Of a stretch of DNA of 64,000 nucleotides, positions 39,437-48,363 are shown piece by piece. Source of the stretch: Flammeovirga aprica JL-4 (GTDB taxonomy: Bacteria > Bacteroidota > Bacteroidia > Cytophagales > Flammeovirgaceae); the NCBI RefSeq assembly GCF_012844305.1, contig NZ_JABANE010000002.1:106300-170299 (forward strand), read 5' to 3'. The position numbers and the translations under genes were made by a program. Within the stretch, counting starts at the first letter, position 1; each line of letters starts with the position of its first letter. The notes below the pieces were generated by a model. That model saw only the letters and a list, made by a program, of their open reading frames with translations, did not search any database and was not told the origin of the DNA.

Positions 39437-40276
39437 ATGTTAGAACAAATCATGCAACTTAGGAATGAAGGTTATTCCTTTCAGCAAGTTGCAGACCAAG
39501 TAAACCTAAGTAAATCTAGGGTTCAACAAATCTACAGAGAAAATAAACCTGTAGAAGAAATCTATAGCAAATTTAAGCAGGAGCTTGAAATTGCAAATCA
39601 ACGAGTTGATCAACTTGAAAAAGAAGTTGAAGCAAAGGAGGATGAAATCAATGATTTCATCAATAATATTGACCAAGACACTTCTCATCTAGATGAAGAA
39701 ATTGAAAGTCTTAAAACTGCTCTTGAAGAAGAAAAAGAGAAGTCTCAACAATTGATATTGAATAAAGAAGATGAAGAGTATCAATATCAAAATGATTATG
39801 AGGAACTCAACGATGATTATTTAGCTCTTGATAAAGAACATAAGAACCTTCAAAGCCAATATGATGATCTTTTGAAAACAAATGAATCTCTTGAAACATC
39901 TCTATTAAAAAGAAAAAATGAAGAGAAACATGTACTTCAAGGTATTAAGAAAGTTCAAGATTTTGAGAAAAATCAAAATATGATTTCAACATTAAAAGAA
40001 GATTTCGTTGAGATTGTAGAGAGTGTTCTAGATACTGAAGGTGAAGCACTCATACCAAATGGTTTCGCTTATATCATTCATGATATTCAGCTTTGGCTTG
40101 AAAGCCTTAAAAGATTCAATCTCGAAAATGAATTTTCAATTCAAAAATCGTTAGCTCAAAAGCTTATTCAAGCATTAAAAAGTGCCGATCAACAATCTTT
40201 TGAAAAAGAAAAACTGACCATTACATTTCCGATACAAATGGTCACTGAATTAAACCTTATTTTAAACAACAATTAA
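39437..40276 (+). CDS. HTH plus coiled-coil protein (KfrA-like layout)
   Basis: 279 residues. The N-terminal helix-turn-helix (about 5-33, QLRNEGYSFQQVADQVNLSKSRVQQIYREN) is followed by a very acidic coiled coil (about 45-175) and a globular C-terminal region. This layout recalls plasmid KfrA and other partition-linked proteins, but the family is not the same by eye. It is next to the membrane protein and may act in copy control or segregation of the excised element. Confidence 0.6.
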   Translation: MLEQIMQLRNEGYSFQQVADQVNLSKSRVQQIYRENKPVEEIYSKFKQELEIANQRVDQLEKEVEAKEDEINDFINNIDQDTSHLDEEIESLKTALEEEKEKSQQLILNKEDEEYQYQNDYEELNDDYLALDKEHKNLQSQYDDLLKTNESLETSLLKRKNEEKHVLQGIKKVQDFEKNQNMISTLKEDFVEIVESVLDTEGEALIPNGFAYIIHDIQLWLESLKRFNLENEFSIQKSLAQKLIQALKSADQQSFEKEKLTITFPIQMVTELNLILNNN

Positions 40277-40280
40277 AAAT

Positions 40281-40487
40281 ATGACACAAAAAGACAATGA
40301 TGCACTAATTAAACTTTTAGGTGGTGCATTAGCAATTTCATTCATCGGTGAAATGTTCTCTTCAAAACCAAAATCTGAGGATAATCATCAAGAGGACGAT
40401 GAAGAGACAACTGTAGATATTCCATATGAAGAAGCTCAAGAACCTCCTGCACTTTCTGGCGGAGAGTATAAGATAGATTGGGAATAA
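40281..40487 (+). CDS. Small acidic protein with hydrophobic N-terminus
   Basis: 68 residues, starting 4 bases after the preceding stop. A short hydrophobic segment (IKLLGGALAISFIGEMF) precedes an acidic, disordered tail. Not recognised. Coupled to the coiled-coil gene and followed by a good terminator, so it ends the replication operon. Confidence 0.5.
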   Translation: MTQKDNDALIKLLGGALAISFIGEMFSSKPKSEDNHQEDDEETTVDIPYEEAQEPPALSGGEYKIDWE

Positions 40488-40491
40488 AGAA

Positions 40492-40527
40492 AAACCCCAT
40501 TGCAGATTTAGGTCTGTGATGGGGTTT
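40492..40527 (+). terminator. Terminator of the element A replication operon
   Basis: AAACCCCAT (40492-40500) pairs with ATGGGGTTT (40519-40527), followed by CGTCTTT. It begins 5 bases after the small gene's stop. Confidence 0.75.
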
Positions 40528-40641
40528 CGTCTTTATAAATGCCACTTTTCACTTCAAGAATAAGTGTAGCATTTTGAATGATAAATTTATCAACCATGTA
40601 ATTAATGAAGAAAGTGAAGATGAAAAAGAAACTTTATTTTT

Positions 40642-41727
40642 TTAATCTTCATTACCTAAGTTCAACCCTCTTTCCAATTCTTCGATAGTAGGCAAATCGC
40701 TTTTCAGATTATCTGGAACTACCTCAGTAAATTGAAATTCACTTATACCCATAGGCTTATTGATACCTCTTAATGCAAACTCTGCTTCAAGGTTATTTTT
40801 ATCTCGACAAAGAAGAATACCAATGGTAGGATTGTCATCAGTTCCTTTTACTAAGCTATCAACCGCTGAAAGATAAAAATTCATTTTTCCTGCATATTCA
40901 GGAATAAACTTCGTGTTTTTTAACTCGACTACAACATAGGCTTTTAGTTTCACATGATAAAACAATAAATCTAGGTAATAATCATTCTCAGCAATTTCTA
41001 AATGGTATTGCCTACCCATAAAAGCAAAGCCTTTGCCCAACTCTAATAAAAACTTAGAAATATGATTGACTAACTGATTCTCAATGTCTCTTTCTACATA
41101 AGGTTCACTTAAAGTAACAAAATCAAATAAGTAAGGGTCTTTTATAGTTTGCTTCGCTAAATCAGATTGAGGGGCAGGTAGAGTAGTTGAGAAATTGGTA
41201 ATTGCTTTGCCTTGACGTTGGTATAAATTAGATTTTAATTGAAGCTCAAAAGTATCTCTACTCCAATGATTTTCAATAATTTCATTTACATAAAACATCA
41301 TTTCGTTAGGAGATTTAATTTTTGAAATGATTACTTTAATATGCCCCCAAGGTAACTGACATACAAGTTGTTTGACTAATTGTCCCCCAGACTGGGGGAC
41401 AATTTCTTTATTTTTATTTTGTCCCTCAAGTTGGGGGACAATTATATTATTAAAGTAAGTATAAAATTGACGTATATAATAAAGGTTTGTTCGAGAGAAC
41501 CCTTTAAGGTTTGGGAATTCGTTTTTTAAGTCATTCGCTAACTGAGTTAAAGCCTTATCACCCCATGCAGATGACTCTATTTTTTCAAAAATAATTCCAC
41601 CAAGGGTATAATAGAAAACAATAAGCTCCTTATTTGCAGCTAAAACAGCCTTTACTTGAGCATTTTGAATTTGAGATTTTACTTCTTTATACCAGCTTAA
41701 ATATTCTTTATTAGATACTAAATCCAT
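40642..41727 (-). CDS. DUF1016/YhcG-type PD-(D/E)XK nuclease (second copy)
   Basis: 361 residues, same family as 24920-25906 but clearly diverged. The DUF1016_N region is at about 1-165, with LPWGHIKVIISKI. The nuclease fold at about 205-335 has DYYLDLLFYHVKLKAYVVVELKNTKF. The linker holds a small in-frame duplication, IVPQLEGQ then IVPQSGGQ, matching the repeated CCCCCA-rich DNA near 41390-41440. It stands alone between the replication operon and the integrase on the minus strand, a typical cargo spot. Presumed defence or competition nuclease. Confidence 0.86.
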   Translation of the reverse strand: MDLVSNKEYLSWYKEVKSQIQNAQVKAVLAANKELIVFYYTLGGIIFEKIESSAWGDKALTQLANDLKNEFPNLKGFSRTNLYYIRQFYTYFNNIIVPQLEGQNKNKEIVPQSGGQLVKQLVCQLPWGHIKVIISKIKSPNEMMFYVNEIIENHWSRDTFELQLKSNLYQRQGKAITNFSTTLPAPQSDLAKQTIKDPYLFDFVTLSEPYVERDIENQLVNHISKFLLELGKGFAFMGRQYHLEIAENDYYLDLLFYHVKLKAYVVVELKNTKFIPEYAGKMNFYLSAVDSLVKGTDDNPTIGILLCRDKNNLEAEFALRGINKPMGISEFQFTEVVPDNLKSDLPTIEELERGLNLGNED

Positions 41728-41830
41728 TACTTTTCAATCTTATATTTTATCATTTATGAAGGTAACACTTTTTCTCAATAGTGTAATTAGTGAAGAAAGT
41801 GAAGGTGAAAAACAAACTTTCTAAAAAATT

Positions 41831-41861
41831 GAGGCTATTTCCAACTTTTGAAAATAGCCTC
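41831..41861 (-). terminator. Terminator of the element A integrase gene
   Basis: GAGGCTATTT and AAATAGCCTC form a hairpin. Read on the minus strand it is followed by AATTTTTTAG. It ends 8 bases after the integrase stop. Confidence 0.75.
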
Positions 41862-41868
41862 GTATGAA

Positions 41869-43038
41869 TTAATAATCAAAATTCTTCATTGTTTCCATTT
41901 TCTTATCTGGAAGAAGATGAGCATAAACCAAAGTACTTTTATAATCTTTATGCCCTAAAAGTTCTTGAAGCTCCTTTAAACTAGCTCCCTTAGAAATCAC
42001 ATTACTCGCAAAAGTGTGTCTGGCACTATGCGTAGTGATTTTCTTATCAATACCTGCAATCAGCATTATCTCTTTTAGATAGGTATTTGTCTTTTGATTT
42101 GAGTTCAATTGATAAGGTTTAACTATCAATTCCTTAGCCCTTTTTGAAAGATATAAAGTCACACTATTCAAGGTTTTAGTTTGAGCAATTCTTATGGAAT
42201 CATCTTTTCCATTATAATGTAATAGGCGATAGTAATCACTGTATCTCACCCCTGTATAACAAGCTACTAAAAAGTAATTCAATACATTTTGAAGTCGTCC
42301 TTCTAATTCTCCTGAATCAAATAAGGCATTAAGCTTTTGTACTTCTTCTGGTCTTAAGTATTCTTTTTCTTTTACCTCTCTTGTTAATTTAAAAGTATTG
42401 AATGGATACTGATTCGTCAGACCTTTTTCAAATGCAAGTTTTATAAATTCTCTTACAAACCTTAGCTTCGTTTCAGTAGTATTAATCTCATATCCTTTCT
42501 CATAATTACACCAACCTTCGTACTCTTCTAAGAAATCAACTGTCACTTCTTCAATCGTTAAATGACCTCCATAGTTTTCCTCTACAAACTCTATTAAAGT
42601 ATTGAGTCGAGCCTTAGCAGTTCGATAAGTATTATGGCTAAATTTCTTTTTCCTTTTTCGCTTCTTTTCTAGTTCTTCAGAAGCAAAGTGAATGAAATTA
42701 CGGTTATCAAAACCATTTAACACTTTGATAACATCATCTACTGTTACATTTCTTTCATGTAGTTTTTCATACTCAATAAAGTCATGAGCTTTACGTAATA
42801 ATTTATTGAGTCTAGTATTAAGAATATTAGCATTGGGTAAAGATGCCCCACCTTTTCTTTTCTCTGCAGATGGAATTACAATTGGATCATAGAGCTTTGT
42901 TTTATCCCAATATTTTGGTTCAATCTCGATCTTAGAACTGATACGAGTGATTTTCCTTTTTAAGGTAAGTCGTAACAGTATCGGACATTTACCATTCACC
43001 TTAATTCTTGATTCAATAATTTCGAATTTCACTTTCAT
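41869..43038 (-). CDS. Tyrosine recombinase/integrase of element A
   Basis: 389 residues. An Arm-type DNA-binding domain (about 1-90), a SAM-like core-binding domain (about 110-215) and the catalytic domain (about 225-380). The catalytic set is complete: Arg265 in YTGVRYSD, Lys288, His337 and Arg340 in HSARHTF, His363 in LLGHKDYKST, nucleophile Tyr372. It is the Bacteroidota Arm5/SAM5 type. It lies 354 bases from the middle att copy, so it is the recombinase that inserted element A at the tRNA-Arg 3' end. Confidence 0.92.
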   Translation of the reverse strand: MKVKFEIIESRIKVNGKCPILLRLTLKRKITRISSKIEIEPKYWDKTKLYDPIVIPSAEKRKGGASLPNANILNTRLNKLLRKAHDFIEYEKLHERNVTVDDVIKVLNGFDNRNFIHFASEELEKKRKRKKKFSHNTYRTAKARLNTLIEFVEENYGGHLTIEEVTVDFLEEYEGWCNYEKGYEINTTETKLRFVREFIKLAFEKGLTNQYPFNTFKLTREVKEKEYLRPEEVQKLNALFDSGELEGRLQNVLNYFLVACYTGVRYSDYYRLLHYNGKDDSIRIAQTKTLNSVTLYLSKRAKELIVKPYQLNSNQKTNTYLKEIMLIAGIDKKITTHSARHTFASNVISKGASLKELQELLGHKDYKSTLVYAHLLPDKKMETMKNFDY

Positions 43039-43089
43039 GTTTTTTTTTTAGATTTTAATATTGAACATGAACGCAAGAACCTGATTAAT

Positions 43090-43097
43090 CAAATCTA
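43090..43097 (-). promoter_or_regulatory. -7 box TAGATTTG for element A integrase
   Basis: On the minus strand it matches TANNTTTG, about 50 bases upstream of the integrase start. No convincing -33 element. Confidence 0.35.
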
Positions 43098-43188
43098 AAA
43101 TAAAAAGTGATACTTTTTGCAGAATGGACACTCTATTCACCTCAAAAACAGTATACTTTCTGCATTTTTTATCGTTATAACTGTCTTT

Positions 43189-43271
43189 TGTTGTTCAAGA
43201 TAATAGAGCCAAAAAACAACATTTTAGAATTGTTGTTCGGTGATTTTGAATTGAACAACAATTGAACAACT
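43189..43271. repeat. Repeated TGTTGTTC / GAACAACA words (possible integrase arm sites)
   Basis: TGTTGTTC at 43189 and 43231, and the inverse TGAACAAC at 43252 and 43263, cluster in about 80 bases between the integrase gene and the att site. ACAACAAT words are also present near the other end (17233, 17349). Fits arm-type binding sites of the element A integrase. Confidence 0.5.
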
Positions 43272-43325
43272 ATTTTAGAATACTTTATGTAAAATGTGTC
43301 TTTTTATGGAAGGTCTAAAAACCAA

Positions 43326-43357
43326 AAACAGCTATCTCGTTATTGAAATAGCTGTTT
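43326..43357. terminator. Hairpin AAACAGCTAT / ATAGCTGTTT beside the middle att
   Basis: A 10-base perfect stem with a 12-base loop, 35 bases left of the att copy. It may insulate the two elements. A hairpin also precedes each of the other two att copies (17092, 60122). Confidence 0.5.
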
Positions 43358-43391
43358 CGGTAAAATTGATAAGGTAGGTTTATACCGTAAA

Positions 43392-43409
43392 GTAGCCCCA
43401 CCGGGAATC
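43392..43409. other. Middle attachment site copy (att) between elements A and B
   Basis: GTAGCCCCACCGGGAATC is identical to 60159-60176 in the tRNA-Arg 3' end, and the next four bases after one mismatch also agree (AACC). It is the junction shared by the two tandem elements. Confidence 0.88.
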
Positions 43410-43520
43410 CAACCTATCATTTTTACAAAATCATTCACTTTCAAAAAACAGCCTTAATAACACAAAAATAAAGTTTATTGATTTTTGAAGATTTTACAAG
43501 ATTGCTGAAAGGTTGAAAAA

Positions 43521-43542
43521 TAGCACCCACATTAGCACCCAT
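43521..43542. repeat. Arm-type repeat, left end of element B
   Basis: Two tandem words, TAGCACCCACA then TAGCACCCAT. It matches 60093-60114 at 21 of 22 bases in the same orientation. It covers the expected -33 region of the integrase promoter. Confidence 0.75.
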
Positions 43543-43555
43543 TCATAAAAGTGTG

Positions 43556-43563
43556 TATATTTG
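43556..43563 (+). promoter_or_regulatory. -7 box TATATTTG of element B integrase
   Basis: Exact TANNTTTG match 27 bases before the integrase ATG. The arm repeat at 43521-43542 lies where the -33 element would be, so integrase binding may shut its own promoter. Confidence 0.5.
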
Positions 43564-43589
43564 TTTTAGGGATTATTTTATAAAATGGT

Positions 43590-44813
43590 ATGGCAACAAT
43601 TAACTTATTCATAAAAAATAAGGACGTAAAGCAAACAAGTATTACGGCTATTATTAGAGATGGAGGAAAAAGGATAATTCTTTCAACAGGAATTAAAATA
43701 CCTCCCAAACATTGGAGTGCAAAAAATCAAAAGGTTTTAGGAGTTAACCCCGATGCAATCCAATACAATAGAATAATTACAGAATTTAAAAGTAAGGCTT
43801 TTAGTATTTACCAAGATGCGAAGTTGAAAGGGTTGATTGTTAACGGTGAGTACATGCGTGAAATGATGACTCCAAAAGAAAAAGCCGTTTCCAAAGTCAA
43901 TACTTTTTGGGATGCTTATGATAATTATTTGGAATACATCTCTAATAAAAATGCTGATAAGACTATAAAAAAATTCAATACCCTAAAAAACAAGCATCTC
44001 AAAGGGTTTGAAGAAACAAAAAAGGTTTCTTTTGATTTGGATAATATTGGTGTTACTTTCTTCAATTCTTTTCAATCCTTTTTGGAAAGTCACCAAAAAT
44101 TAAGAGTTGACAGTGTAGGCAAGTATTTAAAGAACTTCAAAACCTTCTTAAACTGGTGTGTATTAATGAACATTACCGAAAATGAAGAGTATAAAAAGTT
44201 CAAAGTGAAGCACCAACCTCAAACATTAAGACCAATATTAACCAAGGCTGAAATAGAAAAACTTAGTAATACCTCTTTTGATGCAGATTACTTGAACAAT
44301 GCCAAAGATTTACTTGTATTGTCATGTTTGACGGGGCTAAGGTTTAGTGATTACAGCAAGATAAACAAAGCTCACATAAGGACTGACCAAAACGGAAAAC
44401 GTTACATTACCATTAGGCAGACCAAAACAAACGAACCAATTGAAGTACCATTAAATAAAACTTCTAACAGAATTGTAGATGATCTATTAGAAGGTGTAAA
44501 GGTTCGTGTGATTAGCAACCAAAAACTAAACAAATACATAAAAGAGGTCTGCAAATTGGCGGAAATAGACGAACTATTTGAAGTACACGAATTTAGAGGG
44601 AAATTTAAAACCTCCAAGAAAGTGCACAAATATGAGCTAATAGAAACCCATACAGGGAGAAGGTCTTTTGCTTCCAATTTGTTAATTGATGGTCTTAATA
44701 GTGAGATTGTTATGAAATTCACAGGGCATACTGATTATAAGAGCTTTATGCGTTACGTCAATGTACCCAAAACTGAAGAAATGGATTTAGTTAGAAGGGC
44801 TTTAGGAGGTTAG
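43590..44813 (+). CDS. Tyrosine recombinase/integrase of element B
   Basis: 407 residues. N-terminal Arm-binding domain (about 1-95, including LSTGIKIPPKHW), core-binding domain (about 105-205), and a catalytic domain with Arg251 in CLTGLRFSD, Lys279, His354 and Arg357 in HTGRRSF, His380 in FTGHTDYKSF and nucleophile Tyr389. Complete and probably active. Only distantly similar to the element A enzyme, so two different integrases have used the same tRNA gene. The start follows a TATATTTG box. Confidence 0.92.
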   Translation: MATINLFIKNKDVKQTSITAIIRDGGKRIILSTGIKIPPKHWSAKNQKVLGVNPDAIQYNRIITEFKSKAFSIYQDAKLKGLIVNGEYMREMMTPKEKAVSKVNTFWDAYDNYLEYISNKNADKTIKKFNTLKNKHLKGFEETKKVSFDLDNIGVTFFNSFQSFLESHQKLRVDSVGKYLKNFKTFLNWCVLMNITENEEYKKFKVKHQPQTLRPILTKAEIEKLSNTSFDADYLNNAKDLLVLSCLTGLRFSDYSKINKAHIRTDQNGKRYITIRQTKTNEPIEVPLNKTSNRIVDDLLEGVKVRVISNQKLNKYIKEVCKLAEIDELFEVHEFRGKFKTSKKVHKYELIETHTGRRSFASNLLIDGLNSEIVMKFTGHTDYKSFMRYVNVPKTEEMDLVRRALGG

Positions 44814-44932
44814 TTTAAATTATTACAAGGTTAAAATAACTTAGAATTATAATCTTTGGAGATTTTATATATGATAAATGAATCTCTAAAAACCTTAATG
44901 TTATACCTTTGCTAGATACAACATCTAAAACA

Positions 44933-46024
44933 ATGATTACAAAACTTAAAATACAAGGATATAAATCGATAGAAGAATTAGAACTCCCCTTACAGTCTAT
45001 AAATATTTTGTTAGGAGGCAATGGAGTAGGTAAAAGTAATTTTATTTCTCTCTTTGTTCTATTGAGAAAAATATATCAACAGCAATTACAAGAATATGTT
45101 GCTCAAAAAGGTGGAGCAGATCGCCTTTTTTACTATGGAAAGAAAATTACAAATAGTATTGATATAGATTTAGAATTTGGTAATAAAGAAGGAAAGGGGT
45201 ACAATAGATTTTTATTAGGGCTAAAACCTGTCCAAGATGAAGTTTTAATTCATAACACTTTAACTGCTTTCAAACCTGAAACAAATTGGCATTATAAAAA
45301 TTATGATGAGAATGTTAGGGAATCAGGTTTCAGGTTTAGAAGAGATAGCCAAGCATACTATGTTAATGATTTGTTACGCACATTTTCTGTTTATCATTTT
45401 CATGATACAGGGGATAACTCTCCCTTAAAAGGAAAATGTAGAATTGATGATAATGAATTCTTACAACCTAATGGTAATAATTTACCTGCCTTTCTATACT
45501 TTCTACAAGAAAAGTCTCCTCGTTCATTTTCAAGAATAGAAAATACAATCAAAAATATAGCTCCCTTTTTTCATCATTTTAAATTGAAACCTGATAGAAT
45601 TAATGATCATATGATACAACTAGAATGGGCAGATAGTGGGAATATAGAACATTATTTTAATGCTTATGATTTATCAGACGGCACACTTAGATTTATAGCT
45701 TTAACAACATTACTTTTACAGCCTGACCCACCTAAAACAATAATTATTGATGAACCTGAATTAGGATTACACCCTGTAGCTATCAATAAGCTATCTGCAT
45801 TAATAAGAAAAGTTTCTAAAAAATCTCAAGTCATTGTTTCTACTCAATCAACTAATTTCATTGATAATTTTGATCCGCAAGATATTATCGTAGTTGATAG
45901 AAAAAATAATGCTTCAACATTTAGAAGACTAGAAGAAGAAAACTTAAAAGAATGGTTAGAAGATTATACTTTAAGTGAAATTTGGGGTAAAAATATATTT
46001 GGAGGTCAACCTTATCGATTTTAA
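44933..46024 (+). CDS. AAA/ABC-type ATPase of an OLD/PARIS-like pair
   Basis: 363 residues from the ATG at 44933; an upstream TTG start adds eight unlikely residues. Walker A LLGGNGVGKSNFIS (about 27-40), a signature-like LSDGTLRFIAL, Walker B TIIIDEPELGLHP and a switch in STQS are all present, as in AAA_21/AAA_15 ATPases. Two bases after its stop follows a TOPRIM-type protein. ATPase plus TOPRIM pairs such as OLD and PARIS (AriA/AriB) defend against phages by sensing phage proteins or DNA and releasing a nuclease. The same is inferred here. Confidence 0.85.
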   Translation: MITKLKIQGYKSIEELELPLQSINILLGGNGVGKSNFISLFVLLRKIYQQQLQEYVAQKGGADRLFYYGKKITNSIDIDLEFGNKEGKGYNRFLLGLKPVQDEVLIHNTLTAFKPETNWHYKNYDENVRESGFRFRRDSQAYYVNDLLRTFSVYHFHDTGDNSPLKGKCRIDDNEFLQPNGNNLPAFLYFLQEKSPRSFSRIENTIKNIAPFFHHFKLKPDRINDHMIQLEWADSGNIEHYFNAYDLSDGTLRFIALTTLLLQPDPPKTIIIDEPELGLHPVAINKLSALIRKVSKKSQVIVSTQSTNFIDNFDPQDIIVVDRKNNASTFRRLEEENLKEWLEDYTLSEIWGKNIFGGQPYRF

Positions 46025-46026
46025 TT

Positions 46027-46686
46027 ATGAAAAGATTAGTTTTTATTGTAGAAGGAGATACAGAACTCATATTAGTTGATAAAGTAATAATTCCATATTT
46101 GATAAATCAAGGTTACGGGCATATCTACATGAATGGACAACCTATAGTAACTAATAGGAAATTACATAAAAAAGGAGGACTCACTACTTATAAACATCTA
46201 CAAGATGATATTAGAAGAACGTTAGCACAAGGGGATGTTATCGTTACCACACTAGTTGATTTTTATGCACTTCCATCTAACTTCCCTAACTATTCGAGTA
46301 ATTCTGACAATGTAGCTAACATTGAAGATGGAATTCATAGTGATTTTCAAAATACAGATAATTTAATTCCATACATACAACTACATGAAGTTGAAGCATT
46401 AATGTTTTCCTCAGAAGATGGGTTAGCTTATATTCTACAAGATGAAGATGAAAGTTGTATAACTAAAGTACGTGAAATAAGAAGCCAATATACTAACCCA
46501 GAACAAATTAACAATTCACGTTTAACAGCACCCTCAAAACGTTTGGAAAATATTTATGATTACGATAAAACAGGAGATGGTGGTGAAATTTTTGAATTTA
46601 TAGGAATTGAACCTATGTTAGAAAATTGTCCAAGATTTAATGCTTGGATTCAACAAATAATTCTAAGGTTAGAAGAAGGACATTAA
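46027..46686 (+). CDS. DUF4276 TOPRIM-like protein, partner of the ATPase
   Basis: 219 residues. The TOPRIM signature is visible as FIVEGDTE with Glu9, and VTTLVDFYALP with Asp78. This matches DUF4276, a predicted nuclease or nucleotidyl-transfer fold. The gene starts 2 bases after the ATPase stop, which supports a two-subunit system. PARIS uses a DUF4435 TOPRIM instead, so this would be a related but distinct pair. Catalytic action is unproven. Confidence 0.8.
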   Translation: MKRLVFIVEGDTELILVDKVIIPYLINQGYGHIYMNGQPIVTNRKLHKKGGLTTYKHLQDDIRRTLAQGDVIVTTLVDFYALPSNFPNYSSNSDNVANIEDGIHSDFQNTDNLIPYIQLHEVEALMFSSEDGLAYILQDEDESCITKVREIRSQYTNPEQINNSRLTAPSKRLENIYDYDKTGDGGEIFEFIGIEPMLENCPRFNAWIQQIILRLEEGH

Positions 46687-46749
46687 ATTAATAACATACA
46701 TAGAAACTAACGATCACTTTTATATAACTACAAATTAAAATTCTAAAAA

Positions 46750-47433
46750 ATGACAACTCAAGGGAAATACTATTGCGTTGAAGGTATAGGTTCTGACAAC
46801 AAAAATGAGCATATAAGTAAACCATATAGAATTATATTCTTGGATAGTAATTTCCCGTTTACTTCATCTATAGTAAAAGGTGCAAGAGGTTATAATACTC
46901 TAAAAGAATTAAGAAAACATGATGAAACTTGGATAAACTATTCACAAATAGATAGGAAGTCTGCTATGAAAATTTGTGAAAAAAAATTTATTTTTTATTC
47001 AAGACATTTTGTTATCACTCCTTCAGACGAAGAGTTTAATGAAGTAAGTTATAAACTTCTTAAACACACAATATTTGGAGAATTAAAAAAAGAAATAACA
47101 GGAATTCATCTTATTTCGGATTTAAACCCTCATATAAAAACTGTTACCCAAAAATCTCACGAAGACAAAAATGGAGTTTGGATAGCTGATGTTGAATATT
47201 ATTCCAAGGAAAGAGATAAATTATATCTAAAACAAAACTCTTCAATGTTTCCTAAATCGTGGTGCCCAACAACTTTTATGTTCAAAATATTCACTGCTTA
47301 TAAGGTTAAACAACAATGCAAATCAGATTCTAGTATCTTTCATTCAATAACTGATTGTGGTATAAAAGTCGATTTTGTGATTAAAAATAATATTATGAAA
47401 ACTGTTTACCCATTATATCTAGGTGATAATTAA
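46750..47433 (+). CDS. Hypothetical protein (227 aa) after the ATPase/TOPRIM pair
   Basis: Not recognised. Soluble, basic, with no signal peptide or membrane span and many aromatic residues (YRIIFLDSNFPFTSSIVKGARGYNTLKEL early; WCPTTFMFKIFTAYKVKQQ late). A clear ribosome-binding-like AT-rich leader lies in the 63-base gap. Same strand as the defence pair and possibly co-transcribed, so it may be an accessory or separate cargo. Confidence 0.5.
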   Translation: MTTQGKYYCVEGIGSDNKNEHISKPYRIIFLDSNFPFTSSIVKGARGYNTLKELRKHDETWINYSQIDRKSAMKICEKKFIFYSRHFVITPSDEEFNEVSYKLLKHTIFGELKKEITGIHLISDLNPHIKTVTQKSHEDKNGVWIADVEYYSKERDKLYLKQNSSMFPKSWCPTTFMFKIFTAYKVKQQCKSDSSIFHSITDCGIKVDFVIKNNIMKTVYPLYLGDN

Positions 47434-47455
47434 CTTTTGAGGTTAAAAGAATTCA

Positions 47456-48310
47456 TTACCTAAAGCTTGGTTTTTCTATGCTTGACCGTAAAAATCTTCC
47501 ATCAGGGTATTTTTGAAACAGGTCTTGAATCGTATGAAAATTTCTGTTATTACTAAAAATATGTCTAACACTTTTTTTTATGATCTGATAATTATAGTGT
47601 TTCACATTTTCAGGGTTGACTTCTAGAACTGAATTATCCAATTCTAATAATTCAGGATATGACCTTTTACTTACTATACTCAAAGAATAATAAGGTGATA
47701 ATGGCATATACATTTCATATTTATTGTCAACAATACTATTTTCGTTGAATATCCCAATAGATGGATTGTCTGAACTTAGAAAAGGTATATCAGAATTATT
47801 TTTCCAAAAAAGAAAAATTTTATCGTCGAAAACTGATGATAAAACTTTTTGTACATTATCACTTAAAATCAAGGATTTTTGAGTTTGTTTGGCGTCAAAA
47901 TCAAGATCGGATAAATCTATATTTACCTTCTCTTTTAATGCCTGAACAAGTACTTCATGTTGAGATGGTAGTCTTTTTCTAAAACTGGTTGTTCTTATCA
48001 TTTGAATAAATACAAACTCAAACATTATTTTCTTTTCATTAGGTGTTAAAACATTATGCTTAAGTTTAAGTTTGTCAAATAATTTAATCAGAATTTGCCC
48101 AAAAGAAGCTTCTATTTTTCCTAGACTCTTTTCAGTCTCTTGCTTATTATCAGGTTGATCATAAAAAAATTTATGAAAAGCAACATTATCAACACTACTG
48201 GCATACACATCATTTTTCTCTTTGTCATACACAAATATTCTCTTATTCTTATTGGTGAACTTTCTTAAATAAACTCGTGGTACAAAATGTTGTTTTTTAA
48301 CGTTATTCAT
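47456..48310 (-). CDS. DUF4238 domain-containing protein
   Basis: 284 residues. The N-terminus KKQHFVPRVYLRKFTNKNKRIFVYDKEKND is the DUF4238 hallmark, with LSSDNPSIGIF near residue 180. The family is of unknown biochemistry, commonly found in mobile elements. Convergent with the preceding gene with only 22 bases between. No catalytic triad can be named. Confidence 0.8.
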   Translation of the reverse strand: MNNVKKQHFVPRVYLRKFTNKNKRIFVYDKEKNDVYASSVDNVAFHKFFYDQPDNKQETEKSLGKIEASFGQILIKLFDKLKLKHNVLTPNEKKIMFEFVFIQMIRTTSFRKRLPSQHEVLVQALKEKVNIDLSDLDFDAKQTQKSLILSDNVQKVLSSVFDDKIFLFWKNNSDIPFLSSDNPSIGIFNENSIVDNKYEMYMPLSPYYSLSIVSKRSYPELLELDNSVLEVNPENVKHYNYQIIKKSVRHIFSNNRNFHTIQDLFQKYPDGRFLRSSIEKPSFR

Positions 48311-48363
48311 AACTTATTTTTTATGGAAGTCAGTCAGTATAAAAGTAGGATTTAAATAAAAAA

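Larger units (their letters stand above)
17165..43409. mobile_element. Integrated element A at tRNA-Arg(CCG)
   Basis: About 26 kb between two direct copies of the tRNA-Arg 3' end. It carries a tyrosine recombinase next to the right copy (41869-43038), a P4-type helicase/primase module, an XRE control gene and a defence island (type I RM, ABC-3C-type genes, two DUF1016 nucleases), plus an IS. No conjugation or capsid genes are recognised, so it looks like an integrated plasmid or satellite-like island that needs help to spread. Base composition is more AT-rich than the left chromosome. Confidence 0.8.

Noticed and set aside
40642..41727. In-frame DNA repeat in the second DUF1016 gene as an insertion damaging the gene
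   Set aside because: The repeat keeps the frame and lies in a linker that varies in length in this family; both domains remain complete.
43392..43409. Second tRNA gene at the middle att copy
   Set aside because: Only 18 bases (plus a few) of the tRNA 3' end are present; no anticodon arm or acceptor 5' strand, so it is an att copy.
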